A stretch of DNA of 64,000 bases from Corynebacterium kalinowskii. Its GTDB lineage: Bacteria; Actinomycetota; Actinomycetes; Mycobacteriales; Mycobacteriaceae. Made by a program: the position numbers and the translations under genes. The first letter of the stretch is position 1. Every line of letters begins with the position of its first letter. Location of the stretch: positions 2,356,001 to 2,420,000 of the forward strand of contig NZ_CP046452.1 in the NCBI RefSeq assembly GCF_009734385.1, written 5' to 3'. The notes under the pieces are model-generated. The model saw only the letters and a list, made by a program, of their open reading frames with translations. It did no database searches and was not told the origin of the DNA. Of the stretch, positions 15,525-23,129 are shown piece by piece.

Positions 15525-16135
15525 TCAGCGGGCGGCGCGGAGATGAGCTCGTCGGCGAGCTGGCGGGCCGTCTGCAGTGGTTGCACCGACTGGGTCAGCG
15601 TGCTGCCTGCCAGTCCGCCCTCGAGGAATACCAGGATCTGATCGGCTAGAGATTCGCCGGGAAAGCCATTGAGCTCGGTGAGGAGTGCGCTGAGGGTGTC
15701 GTGGCACCAGCGACGATGCTCCATCGCGGCGGCAACGATCTTCCGCTCCTGATCGGACTCAGCACGCGGGTATTCAGTCGCTGCATTGAGAAAATGGGAG
15801 CCGCGGAACCCCTTAGCGGGCTCCTCCTCGATGCACTGATCGAAAAAAGCGAGGATCTTGTCCTTCGGCTGAGACATCTTTGCGGTGCGAGCCGCCCAGT
15901 CCTCGCGCCACAGCTGGTCGGTCTGCTCAACGTACGCCACGACCAGGGCATCCTTCGAACCGAACAACGAATACAAGGATGCCTTCGCGACATCCGCCTC
16001 ACGCAAGATGCGGTCAATGCCGATCACGCGGATGCCTTCGGTGGTGAACAGGTTGGTCGCGCTGGCTAGCAGTCGTTCGCGGGGGCTCGGGCGCCCTTTT
16101 CGACGCCCACTCGCCTTAGCCTTCGCCTCGACCAC
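15512..16135 (-). CDS. TetR-family transcriptional regulator
   Basis: 207 residues. The N-terminal HTH is clear: RERLLASATNLFTTEGIRVIGIDRILREADVAKASLYSLFGSKDALV. The C-terminal ligand domain ends LADELISAPPADYSI. A GTG start at 16135 was chosen because GGGAGG lies 5 bases upstream and a TATGAT -10 box (16169-16174) just ahead of a CAAAC/GTTTG palindrome places the transcription start inside that palindrome. The ATG at 16168 would lie upstream of the transcript. The palindrome is most likely its own operator. There is no adjacent enzyme in divergent orientation, so the other targets are unknown. Confidence 0.9.
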   Translation of the reverse strand: MVEAKAKASGRRKGRPSPRERLLASATNLFTTEGIRVIGIDRILREADVAKASLYSLFGSKDALVVAYVEQTDQLWREDWAARTAKMSQPKDKILAFFDQCIEEEPAKGFRGSHFLNAATEYPRAESDQERKIVAAAMEHRRWCHDTLSALLTELNGFPGESLADQILVFLEGGLAGSTLTQSVQPLQTARQLADELISAPPADYSI

Positions 16136-16147
16136 AACAACCTCCCT

Positions 16148-16163
16148 CAAACAGACCAGTTTG
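16148..16163. promoter_or_regulatory. Putative TetR operator (CAAAC-N6-GTTTG)
   Basis: A 16-base inverted repeat, CAAACAGACCAGTTTG, lies between the TATGAT -10 box (16169-16174, minus strand) and the ribosome site of the TetR gene. A repressor bound here would block transcription of its own gene. Confidence 0.6.
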
Positions 16164-16180
16164 TCCATATCATAACGCAC

Positions 16181-16216
16181 AAAAACGGGCTGGTTCGAAA
16201 CAACCGAACCAGCCCG
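16181..16216 (-). terminator. Intrinsic terminator of the GlsB gene
   Basis: On the minus strand CGGGCTGGTTCG and CGAACCAGCCCG form a perfect 12-bp stem followed by TTTTT. Confidence 0.9.
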
Positions 16217-16232
16217 CCTTGTTTTTGAAGTT

Positions 16233-16496
16233 TTACTTCTTAGCGCGCATGAAGAAGCCCACGATAGCGAGCAGTACAACTGCGCCAATCAGGCAGGTCA
16301 GGAAGCTCATGATAACGCCCTGGCCCTCCAGTGGCTGACCGAAGAAGCTAAGCAGCCAGCCGCCAAGCAGACCACCAACGATACCAACGACAACGTTAAG
16401 GAACAGACCCATCTGAGCATCGGTGCCCATGATCTTAGAAGCAATCCAGCCTGCGAGGCCGCCGATGATGATCCAACCAATAATTCCAAATGCCAT
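16233..16496 (-). CDS. GlsB/YeaQ/YmgE family stress-response membrane protein
   Basis: 87 residues from MAFGIIGWIIIGGLAGWIASKIMG. Three hydrophobic segments with many Gly residues (GGLAGWIASKIMG, VVGIVGGLLGGWLL, LTCLIGAVVLLAIVGFF) are characteristic of the transglycosylase-associated/GlsB family. These small membrane proteins are linked to general stress responses, with no biochemical function established. GGAG lies 8 bases before the chosen ATG; a GTG three codons earlier is too close to it. Monocistronic, with its own terminator. Confidence 0.92.
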   Translation of the reverse strand: MAFGIIGWIIIGGLAGWIASKIMGTDAQMGLFLNVVVGIVGGLLGGWLLSFFGQPLEGQGVIMSFLTCLIGAVVLLAIVGFFMRAKK

Positions 16497-16650
16497 TTTA
16501 ATCACTCCATTACTTGTTCAAATGTCAACTTGCTCTTCCCACCGTAGGCGAGTTGGGCACAGTAAGCGAGAATTAGCACCCTTGATACTTAATTAGAAAC
16601 AGGTCTGTTACAGGCCCGTAACCTTTTTAAGGAGCTACTTAGGCAATGCA

Positions 16651-16684
16651 AAAGCCCCCTACCCAGAACTTGGGGCAGGGGGCT
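16651..16684 (-). terminator. Intrinsic terminator of the universal stress protein gene
   Basis: On the minus strand AGCCCCCT pairs with AGGGGGCT across an inner imperfect stem and TTTT follows. The rest of 16506-16650 holds no gene. Confidence 0.85.
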
Positions 16685-16697
16685 GAAACAGGAGGAC

Positions 16698-17603
16698 TTA
16701 AGCGATGTCTTCCTCGGTTGGGCGAACGACCATCATTGGGCATGGCGCAGACTGGAGTAGCGCGCGGGAGGTGGAGCCAAGGAGCATGCCCTTGAATCCG
16801 CCCCTACCGTGCGAGCCCACGACCAGGAGTTGCGCGCCCTCAGCGGCGTCGCAAAGCGCGCGCACTGGGCGGTCGCGAGTGACGATCTTCTTTACTACTA
16901 CGTTCGGGTACTGCTCTTGGAACCCGGCGAGGCGCTCGGCGAGCAGCACGTGCTGCTCTTCCTCCACTACCTTCCACTGCTGCTGAGCAGCGGCCAGACC
17001 TGCGAGCGAAGCCTGGACCTGCATATCCATCCAGGTGTGGACGGCGTGCAGTTCTGCGCCACGGGCGGCAGCCTCAGCAAAGGCGTACTCGGTCGCCTTC
17101 TCGGAGACAGCGGAACCATCGATACCAACCACAATCGGACCGTACTTAGTGGACTCATCCACGTGGTTATCCTCGCGGACCACCACGACCGGGCAATCTG
17201 CGTGCGACACCACAGCAGCGGATACCGAGCCCATCACCATGCCGGACAGGCCACCGAGGCCACGAGAACCCATGACGATCATGGTTGCTGTCTTGGACAT
17301 ATCGAGCAGCATGTCAATGGGGCTGCCTTCAGCGATAGTGTGGCCGATCTTGAGTTCTGGGGCCACCTCGAGGGCGATTCCACGAGCCTCCTCGATCTTC
17401 TCGAGGGTCTCGGCTTGGAGGTCATCGTAGATCTCCTGTGGCGGCACCATTCCCTCCGCATAGAGGAACTGTGGCATGGCATAGGAGGATGCCAGGCGAA
17501 GCGGAATTTCCCGCTTCATGGCGGTATTAGCTGCCCAACGCACTGCGACCTTGGAGGCCTCGGAGCCATCGACCGCGACTACGACAATGTTTTCTCTCGA
17601 CAT
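16698..17603 (-). CDS. Tandem-domain universal stress protein
   Basis: 301 residues made of two UspA domains. Domain 1 starts IVVVAVDGSEASKVAVRWA and ends with IVMGSRGLGGLSGMVMGSVSAAVVSHADCPVVVV. Domain 2 starts IVVGIDGSAVSEKATEYAF and ends LLVVGSHGRGGFKGMLLGSTSRALLQSAPCPMMVV. Both carry the G-x2-G-x9-G(S/T) ATP-binding motif, so this is an ATP-binding type. Double-domain Usp proteins are common in actinobacteria under starvation or hypoxia. The start MSRENI has AAGGAG 9 bases upstream; a longer frame starts 7 codons earlier without support. Monocistronic and cytoplasmic. Confidence 0.94.
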   Translation of the reverse strand: MSRENIVVVAVDGSEASKVAVRWAANTAMKREIPLRLASSYAMPQFLYAEGMVPPQEIYDDLQAETLEKIEEARGIALEVAPELKIGHTIAEGSPIDMLLDMSKTATMIVMGSRGLGGLSGMVMGSVSAAVVSHADCPVVVVREDNHVDESTKYGPIVVGIDGSAVSEKATEYAFAEAAARGAELHAVHTWMDMQVQASLAGLAAAQQQWKVVEEEQHVLLAERLAGFQEQYPNVVVKKIVTRDRPVRALCDAAEGAQLLVVGSHGRGGFKGMLLGSTSRALLQSAPCPMMVVRPTEEDIA

Positions 17604-17724
17604 GTGGGTCTCTCCTTCAAACACGCCTGACGCGCGCTGCTATTGATAAATCCTCATGGTGCATAAGGATTTCTAGATACCAGTCTACGCTGTCAGAACC
17701 TGTTTAGGCAGTGGTTCTAACCAA

Positions 17725-17871
17725 TTACGCGGGTAGGTCGACGGGACGTGCTGCTTCCGCGTTAGCTGGGTAGATAAGTGCGTAAATAACACGCATGACA
17801 TTTGCGATGATTTCGCCAATACCATGGCTGAAGAAGTCGAGAACCGGAGTCATGATTGAATTGATATCCAT
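17725..17871 (-). CDS. 48-residue small protein, probably leaderless
   Basis: The frame from 17871 reads MDINSIMTPVLDFFSHGIGEI followed by IANVMRVIYALIYPANAEAARPVDLPA. It has an amphipathic hydrophobic central helix, and the C-terminus ANAEAARPVDLPA is hydrophilic. There is no clear ribosome site, but a TATTCT -10 box ends 7 bases before the ATG, which fits leaderless transcription starting at the start codon. The start codon shares the CCATGG palindrome with the start of the divergent pseudouridine synthase. Small amphipathic proteins such as PorA/PorH are known in the corynebacterial envelope; this one has no established assignment. Confidence 0.6.
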   Translation of the reverse strand: MDINSIMTPVLDFFSHGIGEIIANVMRVIYALIYPANAEAARPVDLPA

Positions 17872-18826
17872 GGGGAACAGAATACAGCCACTGCCGGTGC
17901 GAGATGGACTAAATCCCTCCCGAGTCCGGTTCCCCAACGACGCTCCGGCAATGACCGCCCGCGAGTTTGTCGCACATCTCATCACAACGCAGCGCTACGT
18001 TCATCCGGACGATAACGACGCTGCCCTCGATAAACGCTTCGCGGACAACGAAGTCGTCGACCAGCGCGGCACGCCATTCCAACCGGATCAGCTCCTCAAA
18101 AGCGGCCAAGACATCTGGTTTTATCGCGTCCCAGCCCCCGAATTGGAAGTGCCACACGAGATTGGGATCATCCATGAGGATGCGGAGCTGTTGGTCGTCG
18201 ATAAGCCCCCATTTTTGGCCACCTTCCCGCGCGGCAGCCACATCACCGAATCCGTGCTGGTGCGCATGCGTCGCCAGACCGGCAACCAGGCCCTGTCCCC
18301 CGCGCATCGGCTTGATCGCCTGACCTCGGGAGTGCTCGTGCTGACCAAGCGCCCGGAGATTCGCGGCGCTTATCAGGAGCTGTTTGCCCGGCGCGAGGTG
18401 GACAAGGTGTACGAGGCGATTGCGGACGTCAATCCGGCGATCACGCCCGGCACCGTCTGGGAGCACCGGATGGAAAAGGAGCGCGGCGAGTTCAAAACGC
18501 GCATCGTCGCCGGGCCGGTCAATGCGCGCACCGAGGTCAACGCGGTCACGCTTATCGACGCCACCGAACACACCACCCTCGAGGCCATGCATGGCCCCTT
18601 GGGGCCGCAAGCTCGATACGAGCTGCACCCGCTGACGGGCCGGACGCACCAGCTGCGGCTGCACATGTTTCTGGCTGGATCCCCGATCCTTGGCGATCCG
18701 GTGTACCCGGACGTGCTTCCACTGGAGGCGGAGGACTTTGGGGTGCCGATGCATTTGCTGTCGCGCCGCTTGAGTTTCATTGATCCGCTGAGTGGTGAGC
18801 CTCGCGAGTTCGTCTCAAAAATATGA
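17870..18826 (+). CDS. RluA-family pseudouridine synthase
   Basis: About 318 residues from MGNRIQPLPVRDGLNPSRVR. The catalytic motif is SPAHRLDRLTSGVLVLTK with the nucleophile Asp at about 149. Other family motifs are LLVVDKPPFLATFPRG and the C-terminal YELHPLTGRTHQLRLHM and LGDPVYPD. It isomerises uridine in rRNA or tRNA; the exact site cannot be told. No ribosome site lies close to this ATG, and a GGAG lies 20 bases upstream, so the start is uncertain. The motif PLPVRDGL near the N-terminus matches my recollection of actinobacterial relatives. The start overlaps that of the divergent 48-residue gene. Confidence 0.9.
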   Translation: MGNRIQPLPVRDGLNPSRVRFPNDAPAMTAREFVAHLITTQRYVHPDDNDAALDKRFADNEVVDQRGTPFQPDQLLKSGQDIWFYRVPAPELEVPHEIGIIHEDAELLVVDKPPFLATFPRGSHITESVLVRMRRQTGNQALSPAHRLDRLTSGVLVLTKRPEIRGAYQELFARREVDKVYEAIADVNPAITPGTVWEHRMEKERGEFKTRIVAGPVNARTEVNAVTLIDATEHTTLEAMHGPLGPQARYELHPLTGRTHQLRLHMFLAGSPILGDPVYPDVLPLEAEDFGVPMHLLSRRLSFIDPLSGEPREFVSKI

Positions 18827-18912
18827 TCTTTCTTGGGAACTTATGCCGCCGCTGGCAGAGTTAACTAGAGTGACGATTGTTTACTAATTACCCAAACCGA
18901 AAAGGATCTCTG

Positions 18913-19644
18913 ATGGCCGACATCGCCGCGCATGCGGAAGAACTTGTCAAACAGTACGGCACTGGCGAAGCAGCGGTACGCGCCCTGGACGGCGTGTCCA
19001 TCCAGTTCGAAAAGGGCAAGTTCACAGCCATCATGGGCCCATCAGGATCGGGTAAGTCCACCCTCATGCACTGCATGGCCGGCCTAGATGCCCCTACCGG
19101 CGGCCGCACCTACATCGGTGAGACTGAGCTGTCCCAGATGAAGGACAAGGATTTGACCGCGCTGCGCCGCGACCGACTCGGTTTCGTATTCCAGTCTTTC
19201 AACCTCGTACCGACCCTGAACGCCCGCGAAAATATCACCCTGCCGGTAGATATCGCTGGTCGCAAGGTCGATGAAGCCTGGTTCGAGGAGGTGACCAACC
19301 GCCTTGGCCTGACGTCGCGCCTGAGCCACCGCCCCTCCGAGCTCTCTGGTGGCCAGCAGCAGCGCGTGGCCGTGGCCCGCGCGCTGATCTCCCGTCCCGA
19401 CATCATTTTCGGTGATGAGCCAACCGGCAACCTGGACTCCAACTCCTCCGCTGAGGTACTGAACATTCTCCGCACTTCCGTCGATGACCTGGGCCAGACC
19501 GTCGTGATCGTCACCCACGACCCGAAGGCTGCGTCCTACGCAGACCGCGTGGTCTTTCTGGCTGACGGCAAGCTCGTAGACGAGCTGCTCGAGCCAACCA
19601 CGGAAAAGATCCTGAGCGTGATGGCTCGCATCGAGGAGCGATAA
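18913..19644 (+). CDS. ABC transporter ATP-binding protein (MacB/LolD type), copy 1
   Basis: 243 residues. Walker A is [20 protein letters not shown], the Q-loop lies in GFVFQSFNLVPTL, the signature is [15 protein letters not shown], Walker B is [13 protein letters not shown], and the switch His is in [15 protein letters not shown]. This matches the FtsE/LolD/MacB family, which drives mechanotransmission or lipoprotein/peptide export rather than import. The ATG at 18913 has AAAGGA upstream. The permease gene begins 4 bases after its stop. The second pair at 22.4-25.7 kb is a close paralogue, sharing the same N-terminal pattern (LVKQYG, CMAGLDA). Confidence 0.95.
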   Translation: MADIAAHAEELVKQYGTGEAAVRALDGVSIQFEKGKFTAIMGPSGSGKSTLMHCMAGLDAPTGGRTYIGETELSQMKDKDLTALRRDRLGFVFQSFNLVPTLNARENITLPVDIAGRKVDEAWFEEVTNRLGLTSRLSHRPSELSGGQQQRVAVARALISRPDIIFGDEPTGNLDSNSSAEVLNILRTSVDDLGQTVVIVTHDPKAASYADRVVFLADGKLVDELLEPTTEKILSVMARIEER

Positions 19645-19648
19645 GCGC

Positions 19649-22207
19649 ATGGCAAGTAATGCAATGCGCACGATTTCCCTGCGCAATATCGCAAGTCACA
19701 AGGTCAGGCTATTCCTGACCATCCTGTCCGTCGTGCTTGGCACCGCGTTCATCGCCGGTTCTTCCATGATGACAACATCGCTGAAGAACAGCATGGACTC
19801 TTTGCTCACTACTGCGTTTGACGATGTCGATGTCGTCATGATGCCGGGCAAGGACTCCCCACTGGGTGTCCCGATGGCGGACGTTCAAAAACTCCGCGAG
19901 CGCCCTGACGCGCAGAGCGTGGACATTTCGGCGCAGCAAGCATCTGTGGTGATCACTGGCTCTGACGGCAAGCCACTGCAAACCGGTGCTGCCCCGGCCC
20001 AAGCCTTCGCTGTTGCGCCCGGCGAAAGCTTCGCCACCGGCGTGACCCTGGCGGAAGGCACAAAGCCCGAGGCTGAGAACGAAATCGCGCTGAACCCCGG
20101 CGCGATGAAGAAGGGCGACCTAAAAGTGGGCGACACCACCACCGTGGTCACCCCGCACGGCAAGACGGAAATGAAGGTGGTCGGTACTTTCGATGCCGAG
20201 GTAGTCACCGACTCCATGGTGGGCGTTGCCTTCACCGAGGCCGACTTCCTCAAGCACTTCACGGACGGCGAGCACGTTCAGCTGGTCACGATCGGCCTGA
20301 ATGACGGCGCCAACGCCGATACCGTGCGCACCGAACTCCAGCAGCAATACCCGGGCGTCACCATCGAAACCGGCCAATCGCTAGTCGAGCAAACCACTAA
20401 GCTCATCTCTCAAGGCCTGTCCTTTGTGAACTACATCCTCTGGGCTTTCGCCGGCATCGCTCTGCTCGTGGGAACTTTCATCATTTCCAACACTTTCGCC
20501 ATGATCGTCGCCCAGCGCGGCCGTGAACTCGCGCTGCTGCGTGCGGTCGGTGCCTCCCGCGGCCAGATCACCCGCTCGGTAGTCTTCGAGGCGATCGTCG
20601 TGGGCCTCATCGGCTCTATCATCGGCATCTTCGCCGGCATGGGCCTGGTCAAGATCTTGTTCGCTCTCATGGGCTCGCAAGGCATGCCGCTTCCCGACGG
20701 CGGACTGGGCCTCGACGCCAAGTCCATCCTGGTCCCGCTCGGCGTAGGCATCGTGATCACCGTCCTCTCCGCCTGGGCGCCCGCTCAGCGCGCGGGTGCC
20801 ACGCATCCGGTGCAGGCGATGCGTTCCGGCGACCAGTCCAGCAATAATTCTCTGCTCATCCGCACCGTGTTCGGTTGTCTGGCTCTTGCTGTCGGCATTG
20901 GTCTGGCTCTTCTCGGCTCACTCAATTCCGATTTGGGTGGCATGACTACCCGCATGAGCACTATCGGCACGGGCGCTTTCCTGGTGGTCATCGGGCTGTG
21001 GCTCGCCGGCCCGGCTTTTGCAGGTCCGCTAGTGGGCGGTTTGGGCCGCATCGTGGGCGCTCCGTTCGGCGCGGTCGGCAAGTTGGCTGCAACGAACTCG
21101 CAGCGCAATCCGCGCCGCACCGCTGCCACTGCCTTCGCTCTCACCCTGGGCCTGATGATGGTGTCCTCCATCGGCATGCTGGGCGCCACCATGCGCGACT
21201 CCATGGCCGACATGATCGACGACTCCATCAACGCCGACTACGTCCTCACCGGCTCCGCGGGCGGCGCCATCGGTGTGCCTAAGGACGTGCCTGAGGTAGT
21301 CGCCGGAGTGGACGGAGTCGAATCCGTCACCACCACCTACGCGGCGCCGATGCTGCTCGGTGGCAAGCCGATGAGCGACTCCATGGGCGCACCGAATATG
21401 AAGGTGGTGCGGGGCGACATCTCCAAGGCAATCAAGATCGAGCTTATCGACGGCACCCTCGACCTACCGGAAAACGAGCCCGGCGTGATCATCGCCGAAT
21501 CCACCGCAGAGACTTTTGACCTGAAGGTCGGCTCGAATGTCACCCTGACTTCCCTGTCAGGCGGCCAGGCGAAGGCACCTGTGAAGGGCATCTATAAGCA
21601 GAATTCCACTGTCGGCCGCGCCCTCGCCTCTTATGAGTCCGCGAGAGAAATCAACGAAGAGCAAAGCATTCAGATCGACAGCATCTTCGTCTCCGCTGGC
21701 GGTCACTCGGAACAGATGCGCACCAAGCTCCAAGATGCCACTGCCTCCCACCTTGTCGTGGGTGTGAAGGACAAGAACGAGTACATCGGAGAGACCACCA
21801 GCGTGATCAATCAGATGCTCTCCATCCTCTATGCGCTGCTGGGACTGTCCGTGGTTGTTGCGATCCTCGGCATCGTCAACACCCTGGCGCTTTCCGTGAT
21901 CGAGCGTCGCCAAGAAGTGGGTATGCTCCGCGCCGTCGGCACGCAGCGTGGCCAGATCCGACGCATGATTTACATCGAATCTGCCGTCATCGCCTTCTAC
22001 GGTGCTTTGCTCGGTGCCGCCGTTGGTCTCGGCATCGGTTGGGCTTTCATCCACGCCCTCTCCGGCGAAGGCATGGACTCGGTGGTTGTCCCGTGGGGTC
22101 AAGTCGCAGCTATGCTCGGCGCCTCGATCCTCGTCGGCATCATTGCTGCTGTCTGGCCAGGTCACAAGGCGGCTAGGACGAAGCCGCTGGAGGCTATTAC
22201 GGACTAG
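19649..22207 (+). CDS. FtsX/MacB-like ABC transporter permease, copy 1
   Basis: 852 residues. The N-terminal helix (HKVRLFLTILSVVLGTAFIAGSSMM) precedes a large extracytoplasmic MacB-PCD-type domain (about 40-250). Three or four spans follow with the FtsX signature ISNTFAMIVAQRGRELALLRAVGASRGQI. A second half repeats the plan: a pair of spans, RRTAATAFALTLGLMMVSSIGM, another extracytoplasmic domain (about 520-690) and a C-terminal FtsX block (LALSVIERRQEVGMLRAVGTQRGQI). It forms a complex with the ATPase encoded just upstream. Substrate is unknown. The ribosome site GAGGAG overlaps the end of the ATPase gene, and an intrinsic terminator follows. Confidence 0.93.
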   Translation: MASNAMRTISLRNIASHKVRLFLTILSVVLGTAFIAGSSMMTTSLKNSMDSLLTTAFDDVDVVMMPGKDSPLGVPMADVQKLRERPDAQSVDISAQQASVVITGSDGKPLQTGAAPAQAFAVAPGESFATGVTLAEGTKPEAENEIALNPGAMKKGDLKVGDTTTVVTPHGKTEMKVVGTFDAEVVTDSMVGVAFTEADFLKHFTDGEHVQLVTIGLNDGANADTVRTELQQQYPGVTIETGQSLVEQTTKLISQGLSFVNYILWAFAGIALLVGTFIISNTFAMIVAQRGRELALLRAVGASRGQITRSVVFEAIVVGLIGSIIGIFAGMGLVKILFALMGSQGMPLPDGGLGLDAKSILVPLGVGIVITVLSAWAPAQRAGATHPVQAMRSGDQSSNNSLLIRTVFGCLALAVGIGLALLGSLNSDLGGMTTRMSTIGTGAFLVVIGLWLAGPAFAGPLVGGLGRIVGAPFGAVGKLAATNSQRNPRRTAATAFALTLGLMMVSSIGMLGATMRDSMADMIDDSINADYVLTGSAGGAIGVPKDVPEVVAGVDGVESVTTTYAAPMLLGGKPMSDSMGAPNMKVVRGDISKAIKIELIDGTLDLPENEPGVIIAESTAETFDLKVGSNVTLTSLSGGQAKAPVKGIYKQNSTVGRALASYESAREINEEQSIQIDSIFVSAGGHSEQMRTKLQDATASHLVVGVKDKNEYIGETTSVINQMLSILYALLGLSVVVAILGIVNTLALSVIERRQEVGMLRAVGTQRGQIRRMIYIESAVIAFYGALLGAAVGLGIGWAFIHALSGEGMDSVVVPWGQVAAMLGASILVGIIAAVWPGHKAARTKPLEAITD

Positions 22208-22222
22208 CTCCCGCTTAAGAAG

Positions 22223-22263
22223 AATTCACCCGTGGTTGTGCCCAACCATGGGTGAATTTTTTT
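22223..22263 (+). terminator. Intrinsic terminator of ABC system 1
   Basis: AATTCACCC pairs with GGGTGAATT, with an additional inner GGTTG/CAACC stem, followed by seven T residues. It separates the two tandem ABC operons. Confidence 0.92.
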
Positions 22264-22397
22264 CGCTCAACCAACCCCGAAAGCGCTCAGGGTTCCCCCT
22301 GAAAAACCACTGATCTCCTGCGCGAACTCTTACTTCTTTCCTGGTATCGGGCAATACTAAAGGTGAGAAGAAAAGAAACACCTAACAAGGAGCAGCT

Positions 22398-23126
22398 ATG
22401 GAGACCGCAGCACGAGCAGTAAACCTGGTCAAGCAGTACGGAAGTGGCACCAACATTGTCCACGCCCTCGACGATGTCTCAGTTGAATTCGCAAAAGGAC
22501 AATTCACCGCCATCATGGGCCCATCCGGCTCAGGTAAGTCCACCCTCATGCACTGCATGGCAGGTCTTGACGCCATGACCACTGGACAAGCACTTATCGG
22601 CGACACAGACCTTGCCACGCTGAAAGACAAGGAGCTCACCAAGCTCCGACGCGATCGGCTGGGATTCGTCTTCCAGTATTTCAATCTGGTGCCGACCCTA
22701 AATGCCGAAGAGAACATCACCTTGCCGTTGAGTATTGCGGGCAAGGGCGTCGATAAGGCGTGGTTCGACGAAGTCACCACCCGCCTGGGCCTGACCGACC
22801 GCCTGAAGCACCGTCCCGCCGAGCTCTCTGGTGGTCAGCAGCAGCGCGTGGCCATCGCACGCGCACTGATCTCCCGCCCCGACCTGATTTTCGGCGATGA
22901 GCCCACCGGCAACCTGGACTCCAACGCGTCCAAGGAAGTGCTGGACATTCTGCGCGCGGCTGTGGATGAAATGGGACAGACTGTGGTGATCGTGACGCAC
23001 GATGCCAAGGCAGCGTCCTACGCAGACCGCGTCGTGTTCCTTGCGGACGGCAAACTCGTCCGCGAACTGCTGGACCCGACGACCGAAGACATCCTGCAGG
23101 TCATGGGCGAAATGGAAGGCGCCTAA
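22398..23126 (+). CDS. ABC transporter ATP-binding protein (MacB/LolD type), copy 2
   Basis: 242 residues, strongly similar to the ATPase of the first pair. Motifs: Walker [22 protein letters not shown]-loop [13 protein letters not shown], signature [15 protein letters not shown], Walker [19 protein letters not shown], switch His [21 protein letters not shown] precedes the ATG by about 6 bases. The partner permease starts 3 bases after its stop. It has its own leader after the terminator of system 1, so the two systems are probably transcribed separately. Confidence 0.95.
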   Translation: METAARAVNLVKQYGSGTNIVHALDDVSVEFAKGQFTAIMGPSGSGKSTLMHCMAGLDAMTTGQALIGDTDLATLKDKELTKLRRDRLGFVFQYFNLVPTLNAEENITLPLSIAGKGVDKAWFDEVTTRLGLTDRLKHRPAELSGGQQQRVAIARALISRPDLIFGDEPTGNLDSNASKEVLDILRAAVDEMGQTVVIVTHDAKAASYADRVVFLADGKLVRELLDPTTEDILQVMGEMEGA

Positions 23127-23129
23127 GTC

